Counted from the stretch's first letter, positions 52,335-61,984 are shown. The stretch is DNA of 64,000 nucleotides from JALQTD01 sp965656785 (GCA_965656785.1 CBFHLY010000001.1:108033-172032); one strand, 5' to 3'. Numbers and translations: made by a program. Notes: generated from the sequence alone by a model not told the origin.

Positions 52335-54203
52335 ATGTGCGGAATTGCGGGCATACACGGATGGGACCCGGATCGATCGGAACCGGCATGCGCTCGGATG
52401 AATGCGGCGCAAGGCCACCGCGGTCCAGACGATGAGGGGGTGTGGGCGGCTCCAGGAATCGCGCTGGCTCATCGGCGGCTGAGCATCCTCGACCCCACGC
52501 CGGCGGGTCACCAGCCTTGGCACGATGCGAGTGGTGATGTGCTGGTCTTCAATGGCGAGTTGTACAATTTCAGGGAGCTCGCGGAGGAACTGGGTGGGAC
52601 GTTTGAAACCGACTCGGACACGGAAGTGCTGATGCGGGCGCTTCGGACGTGGGGAATGGAGGCCTTGCATCGCTTCAATGGCATGTTCGCCTTCGCTTGG
52701 TGGAATGCCGAACGGGAGGAGCTGGTCATTGCTCGCGACCGAATGGGCATCAAGCCCGTGTACTGGTCCGCCATCGACGGAGGGTTGGCGTTTGCGAGCG
52801 AGGTGCGGGCGTTGCTGGCTTCCGGCGCAGTTCAGCGCAAACTGAATCAAACGGCCTTGGTGGATTACCTGCGTTACGGGACGGTTCATGCGCCGGACAC
52901 CCTCATTGAAGGCGTGAATTTGCTTCCTGCGGGGCACTGGATGCGTGTGCAAGATGCCGATGTTGAATTGCATCGGTGGTGGAGCGCGGCAACCGCGATT
53001 GGGGAGGTGGAGCCATGGCAGGACCGGGAACATGCGGTGGAAACCCTTCGCTCCACGTTGCGCGATGCGGTTCGCTTGCGCATGCGGTCAGATGTTCCCT
53101 TGGGAGCTTTTCTTTCGGGTGGTGTGGACTCCAGCGCGGTGGTGGGCCTCATGCAAGAGGTGAGTGAGCGGCCGGTTTCAACGTTCAGCGTGACGTTTAA
53201 TGAAGGCGAGTTCGATGAGAGCCCGTGGTCGCGCATGGTTGCGGAGCGGTTTGGCACGAATCACCACGAAATTCGGTTGACGGCGGAGCAGTTTCTGGAA
53301 CAGGTTCCCGCTGCGCTTCAAGCCATGGACCACCCCAGCGGTGACGGGCCCAATTCGTTCGTTGTGAGCGAGGCCACGAAGGCCGCGGGCATCACGGTGG
53401 CGTTGTCCGGCCTCGGCGGGGACGAGTTGTTTGCAGGTTATCCCGTGTTTCAGCGTTCAAAGTCGTTGATGGAATGGAGGTGGTTGGGCTCGTGGCCCGT
53501 TGGGTTGCGTCGATTTGCGGGCAAAGTCTATGCTGCCAGCAAAGGAACGGTAACGGCGCGGAAACAGGCGGATGTGCTGGCGGGCGATTACTTCGATTTG
53601 GAGCACACGTACCCGCTTTCGCGGCAGCTGTTTCTCGAGGACGACGTTCGTCGGATTTGGAAAGGCGGGAAGGTTCCTGGCAATCGGGTTTATTCGTGGC
53701 TTTCAAAGGAGATTGAACCCAACACACCTGGATTTTTCTTGCCGTTTTACAGCAAGGTCAGCGTGGCCGAGCTGGGGACTTACCTCGGCCACACGCTGCT
53801 CCGGGATGCAGACCAAATGTCCATGGCCCACGCCCTCGAGGTCCGCGTTCCGTTCCTCGATCACCGCTTGGTGGCGGCAGCCCTTGCGGTTCCGGATGCT
53901 TGGAAGGAACCGAGTACCCCGAAGAAGCTGCTGACGGATGCGCTCGGCGACTTGCTTCCGGACGAGGTGACGCAGCGCAAGAAGATGGGCTTCGTGCTGC
54001 CTTGGGAGCAGTGGATGCGTGGCCCCCTGAAACCGCTGTGCGAGAGGGGTTTGCAGGTCCTGAAGCGAGTCGATGTCCTCGACGGTGCGGAAGTGGACCG
54101 GTTGTGGAAGGCGTTCTTGAATGGCGATGCTCGGGTCAATTATACACGGGTTTGGATGCTGGTGACGTTGGGGGACTGGATGGATCGTCATGGAATCGGT
54201 TGA
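52335..54203 (+). CDS. asnB: glutamine-hydrolysing asparagine synthase
   Basis: 622 residues. Cys2 of MCGIAGIHG is the glutaminase nucleophile, followed by GHRGPDDEG and FNGELYNFREL. The synthetase half has the PP-loop FLSGGVDSSAV and the GLGGDELFAGYPVF segment. The position before a glycosyltransferase, and the length, also fit the AsnB paralogues that amidate glycan or envelope precursors; the core motifs do not separate these. It overlaps the glycosyltransferase by 14 bases. Confidence 0.92.
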   Translation: MCGIAGIHGWDPDRSEPACARMNAAQGHRGPDDEGVWAAPGIALAHRRLSILDPTPAGHQPWHDASGDVLVFNGELYNFRELAEELGGTFETDSDTEVLMRALRTWGMEALHRFNGMFAFAWWNAEREELVIARDRMGIKPVYWSAIDGGLAFASEVRALLASGAVQRKLNQTALVDYLRYGTVHAPDTLIEGVNLLPAGHWMRVQDADVELHRWWSAATAIGEVEPWQDREHAVETLRSTLRDAVRLRMRSDVPLGAFLSGGVDSSAVVGLMQEVSERPVSTFSVTFNEGEFDESPWSRMVAERFGTNHHEIRLTAEQFLEQVPAALQAMDHPSGDGPNSFVVSEATKAAGITVALSGLGGDELFAGYPVFQRSKSLMEWRWLGSWPVGLRRFAGKVYAASKGTVTARKQADVLAGDYFDLEHTYPLSRQLFLEDDVRRIWKGGKVPGNRVYSWLSKEIEPNTPGFFLPFYSKVSVAELGTYLGHTLLRDADQMSMAHALEVRVPFLDHRLVAAALAVPDAWKEPSTPKKLLTDALGDLLPDEVTQRKKMGFVLPWEQWMRGPLKPLCERGLQVLKRVDVLDGAEVDRLWKAFLNGDARVNYTRVWMLVTLGDWMDRHGIG

Positions 54204-55353
54204 ACCTCGGACTCGGATCTTGGTCGCGGCGGAGTGGTTCACGCCGGCTTTCCGCGCAGGGGGACCGATACGCAGCGTGGCGAATTTGGTGGAACTGCTT
54301 GGGGAAACGCACGACGTGTGGGTGGTTGCGGGAGCCTATGATTTGGGCCAAAACGAACCCCTTCCCGACCTCCCGCTCAACGCCTGGGTGGAACGTCCGT
54401 GGGGCCACATCATGTACCTCACGCGCGATCGTTGGAAGCGGGGTCTGTGGCATCACCTCATCCACGAGACGCTTCAACCCGATTACCTGTACCTCAACAG
54501 CCTATTCGCTCGTTTTTTTGCGCTAACCGCCTTAAACGCAGGTCGTCGACGATCGGAAACGCAGGTCGTGATTGCCCCTCGTGGAATGTTGGGCCCGGGC
54601 GCTCTTGAAATTAAGCGCTTAAAGAAGCAAGCATTCCTTTCGGTGGCGCACACGTTGAATTGGTTTCGAGGCGTCCGTTGGCACGCTTCGACGTCCATGG
54701 AAGAGGGCGAAATTCGAGCCCATTTTCCGCAATCGGAAGTGTTCATTGCCCAAAATGTGCCTTCGCCCCCAGCCGTTCCGCCTTCCAATGACCGCCACCA
54801 CGAGGGGCCTTGGGTGGTAGCTGTTCTTGGGCGCATTCAGGAGAAGAAGAACATTCATTTTGGGTTGAATGCTCTTGCTCGAGCCCTTCATTCGTTCGAT
54901 GACCCTTCGGAGGTTTTGGTTCAACTCATTGGTCCAGCAGAAGACGAAGGGTACCTTCAAACGCTGTTGAATCAAAAGGTGTATCCGACTTCACTGCGTG
55001 TTGAACATTTGGGCGCCCGTGCACCGGAACAGGTGTCTGATTTGCTGGGGCGCGTTCATTTTCTGTTGATGCCAACACGTCACGAGAATTTCGGTCATGC
55101 CATCGTCGAGGCGTGGTCGCACGGCTGCCCCGTCCTGCTGTCGGATCAGACTCCTTGGCGGAATCTTGAACGGCAACACCTGGGATGGGATTGGGAGCTG
55201 GATGAGGGCGTTTGGGTGGAAGGGTTGAAACGGGCTTTGGCCATGGATCGTCGGGAATGGAGTCAGTGGTCTGCAGCCGCATTCCACCATTTTGACACCG
55301 TCGTTCGCAACCCCGAAATCCTCGATGCCAACCGCCGTATCTTCTCGGCATGA
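54190..55353 (+). CDS. GT-B glycosyltransferase (family 4-like)
   Basis: 387 residues. The N-terminal acceptor domain begins RILVAAEWFTPAFRAGGPIRSV. The C-terminal donor domain has VVAVLGRIQEKKNIHFGL and the GT4 E-x7-E type segment MPTRHENFGHAIVEAWSHG. It transfers a sugar from a nucleotide donor to an unknown acceptor, probably for surface glycans. It overlaps asnB (14 bases) and the next gene (4 bases), so it is part of a tight operon. Confidence 0.88.
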   Translation: MESVEPRTRILVAAEWFTPAFRAGGPIRSVANLVELLGETHDVWVVAGAYDLGQNEPLPDLPLNAWVERPWGHIMYLTRDRWKRGLWHHLIHETLQPDYLYLNSLFARFFALTALNAGRRRSETQVVIAPRGMLGPGALEIKRLKKQAFLSVAHTLNWFRGVRWHASTSMEEGEIRAHFPQSEVFIAQNVPSPPAVPPSNDRHHEGPWVVAVLGRIQEKKNIHFGLNALARALHSFDDPSEVLVQLIGPAEDEGYLQTLLNQKVYPTSLRVEHLGARAPEQVSDLLGRVHFLLMPTRHENFGHAIVEAWSHGCPVLLSDQTPWRNLERQHLGWDWELDEGVWVEGLKRALAMDRREWSQWSAAAFHHFDTVVRNPEILDANRRIFSA

Positions 55354-56306
55354 ATCGGATTTGTGAGTTGTTCGGGGTCCGGCTTCCCATCATCCAGGCG
55401 GGCATGATTTGGTGTTCAGGGTGGGAGCTGGCCAGCGCGGTTTCGAATGCAGGGGGCTTGGGCATTTTGGGCGCAGGATCCATGTATCCTGAAGTGCTTC
55501 GAGACCAAATCAAGAAGACCCAGGCAGCAACGGACCGGCCGTTTGCCGTCAACGTCCCGCTCATTTACCCCTCGATCGAGGAACACATGGCGAGCATTGT
55601 GGAGCTCGGGGTGCCGGTTGTATTCACCAGTGCGGGCAACCCGAAGGTGTGGACGGATCATTTGCATGCCCATGGCATACGCGTGGTGCACGTGGTGTCC
55701 TCCGTCAAATTCGCGCTGAAGGCGCAAGTTGCGGGAGTCGACGCCGTGGTGGCCGAGGGCTTTGAAGCTGGCGGCCACAATGGTCGCGAAGAAACCACGA
55801 CCCTGTGCCTTGTACCCGCCGTGGCCGAGGCGTGCAGCATCCCCGTCATCGCTGCTGGGGGCATCCACGACGGCCGCACGGCCTTCGCCGCCTTCGCGCT
55901 CGGCGCCGATGCAGTCCAAATCGGTTCGCGGTTCGTCGCTTCCCAAGAGTCCTCGGCCCACCGCGCCTTCAAGGACGCCGTGATCGAAGCCGGGGAGGGG
56001 TCGACCCGATTGAGCCTGAAGGCTCTGACCCCAGTTCGGCTGCTTGAAAACGACTTTGCGCACCGGGTTTGGACCGCGGAGGCGGACCATGCTTCACCGG
56101 AACAGCTGGCCGAACTCCTCGGCCGCGGCCGGGCAAAACGCGGGATGTTCGAAGGCGACCTCGCCGAGGGTGAATTGGAAATCGGCCAAGTGGCCTCCCG
56201 CCTCGCGGACCTCCCACCGGCGGCCGACATCGTCGCCTCCATCGAACGCGAATACCGCGCCCTTTCGGCGGGCATCCACGACCCGCATTTCGCTTGGCCC
56301 GAATGA
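55350..56306 (+). CDS. nitronate monooxygenase family FMN enzyme
   Basis: 318 residues, a TIM barrel with FMN-binding features: LPIIQAGMIWCSG at the N-terminus, VAEGFEAGGHNG near residue 140, PVIAAGGIHDGRTAFAAFALGADAVQIGSRFVAS and the loop around EGSTRLSLKALTPVRL. The family includes nitronate monooxygenases and FabK-type enoyl reductases; the sequence alone does not separate them. It overlaps its neighbours by 4 bases at both ends. Confidence 0.88.
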   Translation: MNRICELFGVRLPIIQAGMIWCSGWELASAVSNAGGLGILGAGSMYPEVLRDQIKKTQAATDRPFAVNVPLIYPSIEEHMASIVELGVPVVFTSAGNPKVWTDHLHAHGIRVVHVVSSVKFALKAQVAGVDAVVAEGFEAGGHNGREETTTLCLVPAVAEACSIPVIAAGGIHDGRTAFAAFALGADAVQIGSRFVASQESSAHRAFKDAVIEAGEGSTRLSLKALTPVRLLENDFAHRVWTAEADHASPEQLAELLGRGRAKRGMFEGDLAEGELEIGQVASRLADLPPAADIVASIEREYRALSAGIHDPHFAWPE

Positions 56307-56686
56307 CGGGACCCGTGCTCTTTTACGACGGAGCCTGCGGCTTGTGCGATCGTTCGGTGCGTTGGGTTCTCCGGCGATTGCGCCCTGAATCCCCGCTTTC
56401 ATTCGCCCCTTTGCAAGGGAATCATGCCGCTCGTTTCCTCCCCGATTCCCTGCGCCGCCCGCCGTTCACCACCGTCGTTTACCTCGAATCGCCGGACCAC
56501 GCGCCCCAAGTCGAAAGCGCCGCCATTCGCGCCTTGGCACCGCACGTGACCGCCTCGGGATTGCGTGCGATTTGGCCGCCGGTGGCGAACCCGATTTACC
56601 GCATCGTCAGCCGGTCCCGGTACCGGTTGTTTGGTGCCCAATGCACCCTGCCTTCACCGGAACAGCACGCCCGATTTTTGGATTAA
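56303..56686 (+). CDS. DCC-family thiol-disulfide protein (DUF393)
   Basis: 127 residues from the ATG at 56303. The redox-like motif is LFYDGACGLCDRSVRW (DxxCxxC), and the fold ends RYRLFGAQCTLPSPEQHARFLD. Most members are of unknown function. Its TAA stop and the stop of the convergent uvrC share the bases TTAA at 56683-56686. Confidence 0.9.
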   Translation: MTGPVLFYDGACGLCDRSVRWVLRRLRPESPLSFAPLQGNHAARFLPDSLRRPPFTTVVYLESPDHAPQVESAAIRALAPHVTASGLRAIWPPVANPIYRIVSRSRYRLFGAQCTLPSPEQHARFLD

Positions 56687-58479
56687 TCCGCCTTGAAATG
56701 GCCGAGGATCGCTCGGGCGACCTTGAGGTTGACCACGTCCAGCAGCGCGGACTCCGATGCGGCCCGGACCTCTTCGACGCTCCCGAAGTGCGTGAGCAGC
56801 TTTTGACGCGTGGTCGGCCCCACGCCGGGCACTTCATCCAACGCGGACCGAAGGGCGTCCTTGCTTCTGCGGTCGCGGTGGTGGGAGAGCGAAAACCGGT
56901 GCGCTTCGTTCCGCAGGTGCTGGATGAGCTTCAGGGTCGTTGACCGCTTGTCGATGTAAAGCGGAATGGAGTCGCCTGGGAAAAAGATTTCCTCGAGCCG
57001 CTTTGCAATGCCGATGATGGCAATCGTTCCCATCAGCCCGAGTTCTTCGAGCGCTTCTACCGCGTGCGACAGTTGGCCCTTGCCTCCGTCGATGATGATG
57101 AGCTGCGGCATCGGTTCGCCTTCTTCGCGGAGCCGGTGGTAGCGCCGGTAAACGACCTCGCGCATGGAGGCGAAGTCGTCGGGGCCTACGACGGTTTTGA
57201 TGTTGAATTTGCGGTAATCGGCTTTCGAAGGCTTGCCGTCTTTGAACACCACGCACGCGGAGGCGGGATTCGTGCCCTGGATGTTGGAGTTGTCGAAGCA
57301 CTCGATGTGGCGGGGCAGTTCTTGAAGCCTAAGGTCGGCTGCGGCCGTTTCGAGCAGCCGGGAGGTGGCGGCTTCCGGGTCGACTTGCTCGAGTTGCTTT
57401 TGCCGATCGCGCATGAAGTAGGTGGCGTTGCGTTCGGACAGTTCGATGAGCCGCTTTTTATCCCCGCGCTGAGGGACCACGATTTCCACGCCGGGCACGT
57501 CGACTGCGTGGTGGGTGAGGACGGCGGGCGAGTCGCTGTTGAACCGGTCGCGGAGCAGGGGAATGGCCGCTTCGAGCACTTCTGCATCGGTTTCGCCAAG
57601 GCGCTTTCGGACTTCGACGGTTTGGCCTTGAACGATGCTTCCGTTGTTGATTTTCAGGAAGTTGACGTAGCTTGTTCGGGCGTCGCTGACAACCGTGAAG
57701 ACGTTCACATCGTGGATGGAGGGGTGGACGACCGTGTTCTTCGCTTGGAATTTTTGGACCAAATCCAACCGCTTCTTCAACCCTGCAGCCTCCTCAAATC
57801 GGAACGCCGCAGCCTCCTCCTCGATGCGCGTGCGCAGCAACCGCTCGACCGAGCGCAAATCCCCGCGCAGGATGTGCCGAATCGCCGCCACGGCTTCCCC
57901 ATACGATTCCTCGCTTTGGCGCCCCACACACGGCGCGTGGCAGTTCCCAATGTGGTACTCCAAGCACTCCCGGAACTTCCCTTCGTGCACGTTCGTCGGT
58001 GTCAACGCCAGCGAGCACGTCCGAATCGGGTACAGCTTCCGACACAGCTCCAACACCACGTGCATTGCCCGCGCACTCGGATACGGCCCGAAGTATTCGC
58101 TGCCATCGCGGATGAGCTTGCGCGTGGCGAACACCCGCGGAAACGGCTCCTTCTTGATGACGATGTACGGGTACGTTTTGTCGTCCTTCAGCTGGATGTT
58201 GTACAGCGGCTTGTGCTCCTTGATGAGGCTGTTTTCCAGCAGCAATGCGTCCGCTTCGGTGGGCGTGACGAGCCACTTGATGTCTGCGATTTTCGATACG
58301 AGCAGCCGCGTCTTCCCATGATCGAGGGCCTGCTTCGTGAAGTAACTCGCCACGCGTTTGCGCAGTTCCTTCGCCTTGCCCACGTAGAGCAACCGACCGT
58401 CCGCATCGTAGTGCTGGTAAACGCCCGGCTTGAGAGGCAGGCGTTCGAGAATGCTCTGAATGTGGTCCGTTTTCTTCAT
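56683..58479 (-). CDS. uvrC: excinuclease ABC subunit C
   Basis: 598 residues from the ATG at 58479 (an upstream in-frame start at 58512 adds eleven). The GIY-YIG nuclease is at the N-terminus (KPGVYQHYDADGRLLYVGKA), then the UvrB-interacting UVR motif near 200-235, the RNase H-like 5' nuclease (ECFDNSNIQGTNPASACVVF, IIDGGKGQL) and C-terminal helix-hairpin-helix repeats (VPGVGPTTRQKLLTHF). It makes both incisions in nucleotide excision repair. It is divergent from the epimerase gene. Confidence 0.96.
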   Translation of the reverse strand: MKKTDHIQSILERLPLKPGVYQHYDADGRLLYVGKAKELRKRVASYFTKQALDHGKTRLLVSKIADIKWLVTPTEADALLLENSLIKEHKPLYNIQLKDDKTYPYIVIKKEPFPRVFATRKLIRDGSEYFGPYPSARAMHVVLELCRKLYPIRTCSLALTPTNVHEGKFRECLEYHIGNCHAPCVGRQSEESYGEAVAAIRHILRGDLRSVERLLRTRIEEEAAAFRFEEAAGLKKRLDLVQKFQAKNTVVHPSIHDVNVFTVVSDARTSYVNFLKINNGSIVQGQTVEVRKRLGETDAEVLEAAIPLLRDRFNSDSPAVLTHHAVDVPGVEIVVPQRGDKKRLIELSERNATYFMRDRQKQLEQVDPEAATSRLLETAAADLRLQELPRHIECFDNSNIQGTNPASACVVFKDGKPSKADYRKFNIKTVVGPDDFASMREVVYRRYHRLREEGEPMPQLIIIDGGKGQLSHAVEALEELGLMGTIAIIGIAKRLEEIFFPGDSIPLYIDKRSTTLKLIQHLRNEAHRFSLSHHRDRRSKDALRSALDEVPGVGPTTRQKLLTHFGSVEEVRAASESALLDVVNLKVARAILGHFKAD

Positions 58480-58522
58480 GGCTTGCTCCGCGTAGGCCAA
58501 ATTACTTCGCACATTTCAGAAT

Positions 58523-58530
58523 TACCTTCG
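58523..58530 (+). promoter_or_regulatory. -7 promoter box TACCTTCG
   Basis: It ends 4 bases before the ATG at 58535. The 55-base gap to the divergent uvrC also holds TAATTTGG on the minus strand (58497-58504), a likely uvrC -7 box. Confidence 0.5.
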
Positions 58531-58534
58531 TCCC

Positions 58535-59551
58535 ATGAACGTCATCACGGGAGGAACGGGATCGGTCGGGATGCACTTGGTGCGGGAATGGCTCGCGCAG
58601 GGCGAATCGGTGCGGGTTTTGGTCCGCCCCAACTCCGATCGGCTTCGCCTTCAATCTTTTTTGAAGTTCTCCCTTCCGGACGATCCCGGAGTTTTCGATC
58701 GCCTCGAATGGGCGGAGGGCGACGTGGAAGATGGCCTTTCCTTGGAGGACGCGTTTGTGGGCGCTCGGCGGGTCGTGCATGCGGCAGCCTTGGTTTCGTT
58801 CAATCGCCGGGATGCTCGGAGGATGATGCAGGTGAACCGGGAAGGCACGGCCAACGTGGTCAACGCCATGCTTGCTGTGGGCGTTGACGAGTTGGTCTAC
58901 ATTTCTTCGGTGGCTGCGCTGGGCCGCAAGCCGGGGGAGCCGGAAGTGCATGAGGATGCGGTGTTTGAAGATGGGCCGGCGGTTTCCGACTACGCTCGGA
59001 GCAAGTACCAAGCGGAGTTGGAAGTTTGGCGCGGTCAGGAAGAGGGTCTGCGCGTGGCGGTCTTGAATCCCGTCATCGTCATCGGACCGGGTGATTACAG
59101 CCGAAGCAGCGCGGCCTTGATTGCGCAAGTCGCTCGCGGGCTGCGCTTTTACCCGAAGGGCTCCAATGGGTTTGTGGCCGCGGATGATGTCGCGGTCGTC
59201 GCGTGGAAGGTCGTGGAGGCCGGCATCTGGGGCGAGCGCTTCGTGGTGTGCGGTTTTCATGCGGCTTACCAAACCCTGTTCGATGCCATGGCCGACGCGT
59301 TGGGAGTCCAACGACCGGCTTGGCCCGTTCACCGATGGGTGGCCGAAGTGGCGTGGCGTGTGGCTCGACTGGCCGAAATCGTGACCCGCCGTCCGGCTTT
59401 TGTGACCCGCGAGGCCCTTCGGACTTCGGCCCGAACTCACCGCTACAGCACGGCGAAGCTCCAGCGGACCTTGAACGCATCGTTCACCCCGATGCTCCCG
59501 ACGGTGCAGCGAACGGCAGAGGATTACTTGCGGTCGCGCACGGGAGGCTGA
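58535..59551 (+). CDS. NAD-dependent epimerase / extended SDR reductase
   Basis: 338 residues. The nucleotide-binding motif TGGTGSVGMHLVRE starts at residue 5, followed by VVHAAALVSF, the active-site YARSK (Tyr-x-x-x-Lys, with SSVAA supplying Ser) and NPVIVIGPGD. It belongs to the extended SDR group near dihydroflavonol reductases and 3-beta-hydroxysteroid dehydrogenases. The substrate is unknown. Its 3' end overlaps the convergent DUF4296 gene by 28 bases. Confidence 0.88.
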   Translation: MNVITGGTGSVGMHLVREWLAQGESVRVLVRPNSDRLRLQSFLKFSLPDDPGVFDRLEWAEGDVEDGLSLEDAFVGARRVVHAAALVSFNRRDARRMMQVNREGTANVVNAMLAVGVDELVYISSVAALGRKPGEPEVHEDAVFEDGPAVSDYARSKYQAELEVWRGQEEGLRVAVLNPVIVIGPGDYSRSSAALIAQVARGLRFYPKGSNGFVAADDVAVVAWKVVEAGIWGERFVVCGFHAAYQTLFDAMADALGVQRPAWPVHRWVAEVAWRVARLAEIVTRRPAFVTREALRTSARTHRYSTAKLQRTLNASFTPMLPTVQRTAEDYLRSRTGG

Positions 59552-59895
59552 CCTTCGCTTTCGGTCCACGTCCGCTCCCAGTCGTTCAACCGCTCGATGA
59601 TGCCATCGTAAACGCCATTGAGCAATTCGGGGTGATCAAACCACCACGTATGGCTCGACCGGAATTCCGCTTCGGTGATGCCGTGGGATTCAAAGATGGC
59701 TTGGTACTGGCCTCGGTAAATGGCCACTTCATCGTCCTCCCGCCTCAGCCGCTTTTTCGAACTCGCTTCCAACAACTGGATGTCGGCCATCACGTCGATG
59801 AACGCGTCCGCCTCCAAAATGCCCTCCGGCGGCCCTTCCGGTGCTGAGGAACACCCGATGGCGATCAACAGCGCCCCCATCCACCAGCGGTTCAT
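59524..59895 (-). CDS. DUF4296 family lipoprotein
   Basis: 123 residues from the ATG at 59895. A short signal ends with the lipobox LLIAIGC (Cys at about 15). The helical domain has the family pattern ADAFIDVMADIQLLEA and QAIFESHGITEAEFRSSHTWW. Function unknown. The start overlaps the pyrC stop by 4 bases; the order mannosyltransferase - pyrC - DUF4296 - epimerase is, as I recall, shared by many Bacteroidota. Confidence 0.88.
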   Translation of the reverse strand: MNRWWMGALLIAIGCSSAPEGPPEGILEADAFIDVMADIQLLEASSKKRLRREDDEVAIYRGQYQAIFESHGITEAEFRSSHTWWFDHPELLNGVYDGIIERLNDWERTWTESEGQPPVRDRK

Positions 59896-61232
59896 CGATT
59901 GAATTCCAGTCGTTGCCCCGCATGATTCCCCGCCTGCGTGAGCACCCGCCGACCATCCCAAACCTGCACCCCATTTACCCACGTGCCTTCAATGTGGCTG
60001 TGGAAGGTCGTGCCCTCAAACGGTGACCACCCGCATTTATAGAGCAACGCTTCGCGCCGAACCACGGTTTCCGCTGCCGGGTCGACGAGGACCAAATCCG
60101 CCGCGTATCCGGGCCGAATGAATCCTCGGTTGGGAATGCGGAACAGCCGCGCAGGCCGGTGCGCCATCAGTTCAACGACCCGCTCCACCCCGATCCATCC
60201 CTCCCGGACCATTTCGAGCATGGCCAGCACGGCATGCTGCACCAAGGGACCTCCCGATGGCGCTTGGAAATAGCCTTGGTTCTTCTCCGTGAGGGTGTGG
60301 GGAGCGTGGTCGGTGGCGACGACATCGATGGTGCCATCGAGCAATGCTGCGCGCAGGGCTTGCCGGTCCGAAGCCCGTTTCACTGCAGGGTTCCATTTGA
60401 TGAACGTTCCTTTCTCCTCGTAGTCCGCGTCGGTGAACCACAAATGGTGGATGCACGCTTCGGCTGTGATGCGCTTCTCCTCCAGCGGCAATGCGTTGTT
60501 GAACAGCGCCAATTCTTTGGCCGTGGAGATGTGCAGCACGTGCAGTTGGGTGTTGTGCTTCGTGGCCAACTCCACGGCCAACGACGAACTCCGGTAGCAC
60601 GCTTCTTCGCTGCGGATGATGGGGTGTTGGGCCATCGGCACGTGCTCTCCAAATTGAGCGCGAGCCGCCTCCAAGTTTTTGCGCACGGTGGCCTCATCTT
60701 CGCAGTGGGTCGCCACCAAAGTGGGGCTTTCTTTGAAAATCCCGTCCAGCACGGTTCGGCTGTCCACCAGCATGTTGCCCGTTGAAGAGCCCATGAACAC
60801 CTTCACGCCGCAGACGCGCTTCGGGTCGGTCTTCAGGACTTCCTCCATGTTTTCGTTCGAAGCGCCCATGAAAAAGCTGTAGTTCACAGCGCTCACTTCA
60901 GCCGCTCGCTCGTACTTGTCCGCGAGGAGTTGCTGCGTCAAAGCTTGCGGCACCGTATTGGGCATTTCCATGAAGGATGTGATGCCTCCTGCTGCGGCCG
61001 CTGCAGATTCCGTGGCGATTTCCGCCTTGTGGGTCAAACCCGGCTCCCGAAAGTGCACCTGATCGTCGATGGCTCCGGGCATCAACCACTTTCCTTTTGC
61101 AGGCACCACGTGCGCCCCTTCCGCAACCAATCCGGCCCCGACTTCTCGGATGATGCCTCCTTCCACGAGCACGTCGGATTCCACGACGGTGCCTTCGTTC
61201 ACGACGTTTGCTTGCTTGAACAGGGTTTTCAT
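59892..61232 (-). CDS. pyrC: dihydroorotase (class I type)
   Basis: 446 residues. It closes carbamoyl-aspartate to dihydroorotate in pyrimidine synthesis. Metal-site motifs are DDQVHFREPG (Gln where the first His of HxH usually stands), the carbamylated Lys in CGVKVFMGSSTG, ATHCEDE, LHVLHIST and the catalytic Asp in ATDHAPHT. The DDQVHF form is, from memory, normal for a subgroup that includes Bacteroidota. Allantoinase or hydantoinase activity is less likely given the motifs and the neighbourhood. Confidence 0.9.
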   Translation of the reverse strand: MKTLFKQANVVNEGTVVESDVLVEGGIIREVGAGLVAEGAHVVPAKGKWLMPGAIDDQVHFREPGLTHKAEIATESAAAAAGGITSFMEMPNTVPQALTQQLLADKYERAAEVSAVNYSFFMGASNENMEEVLKTDPKRVCGVKVFMGSSTGNMLVDSRTVLDGIFKESPTLVATHCEDEATVRKNLEAARAQFGEHVPMAQHPIIRSEEACYRSSSLAVELATKHNTQLHVLHISTAKELALFNNALPLEEKRITAEACIHHLWFTDADYEEKGTFIKWNPAVKRASDRQALRAALLDGTIDVVATDHAPHTLTEKNQGYFQAPSGGPLVQHAVLAMLEMVREGWIGVERVVELMAHRPARLFRIPNRGFIRPGYAADLVLVDPAAETVVRREALLYKCGWSPFEGTTFHSHIEGTWVNGVQVWDGRRVLTQAGNHAGQRLEFNR

Positions 61233-61243
61233 GTGCAGGGGCT

Positions 61244-61984
61244 TTATTCGGAGGGAATCACACGGCGAAACCGCATTTGCAGGACACCAAGGAAGGCCTC
61301 TTTGAAGATGCCCATGCTCATTTTACTCGTCCCAAATTGGCGATCAATGAACGTGATGGGCACTTCCTCGATGCGGAATCCAAGCCGTTTCGCGTTGTGT
61401 TTCATTTCAATCTGAAAGGCATACCCGATGAACCGAATGCGGTCGAGGTTGATTTTTGACAAGACTTCCCGGCGGTAACACTTGAACCCCGCCGTGCTGT
61501 CGTGCACCCCGAGCCAAAGCACGAGGTTCACATAAATGGACGCGAAGTAGCTCATCAACACCCGGCCCAGCGGCCAGTTGTCCACCTTGCCCCCTCTTAC
61601 GTAGCGAGATCCCACCGCAACTCCGGCCCCCTTTTCACATGCGGCAAGCAGTCGAATGAGGTCGTTCGGGTTGTGGGAGAAATCGCAGTCCATCTCGAAG
61701 ACGTAGGCGTAATCCCGTTCCAACGCCCAGCGAAAGCCCGCGATGTACGCCGTTCCCAATCCTAGCTTTCCTGAGCGTTCAAGGAGGTGGATGCGCCCGG
61801 TATGTGCGACCTGCATTTCCTTGACCAATCCCGCGGTTCCGTCTGGAGAGCCGTCATCGACTACCAAGACGTGAAAATCACCCTCGAGCCCCATGACGGT
61901 CTCGAGCATCCGAACCACGTTTTCACGTTCATTGTAGGTCGGGATGATGACCAACGCATGGGCTGGAGTTACAGCGACATCCAT
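61244..61984 (-). CDS. polyprenol-phosphate mannosyltransferase (GT2, DPM1-like)
   Basis: 246 residues. GT2 motifs: IIPTYNERENV, LVVDDGSPDGT, the metal-binding DCDFSHNP (DxD) and GSRYVRGGKVDNWP. It lacks the C-terminal membrane segment of some homologues. It loads mannose (or another hexose) onto polyprenol phosphate at the inner membrane for later glycosylation outside the cytoplasm. It overlaps the upstream pseudouridine synthase gene by 16 bases. Confidence 0.9.
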   Translation of the reverse strand: MDVAVTPAHALVIIPTYNERENVVRMLETVMGLEGDFHVLVVDDGSPDGTAGLVKEMQVAHTGRIHLLERSGKLGLGTAYIAGFRWALERDYAYVFEMDCDFSHNPNDLIRLLAACEKGAGVAVGSRYVRGGKVDNWPLGRVLMSYFASIYVNLVLWLGVHDSTAGFKCYRREVLSKINLDRIRFIGYAFQIEMKHNAKRLGFRIEEVPITFIDRQFGTSKMSMGIFKEAFLGVLQMRFRRVIPSE

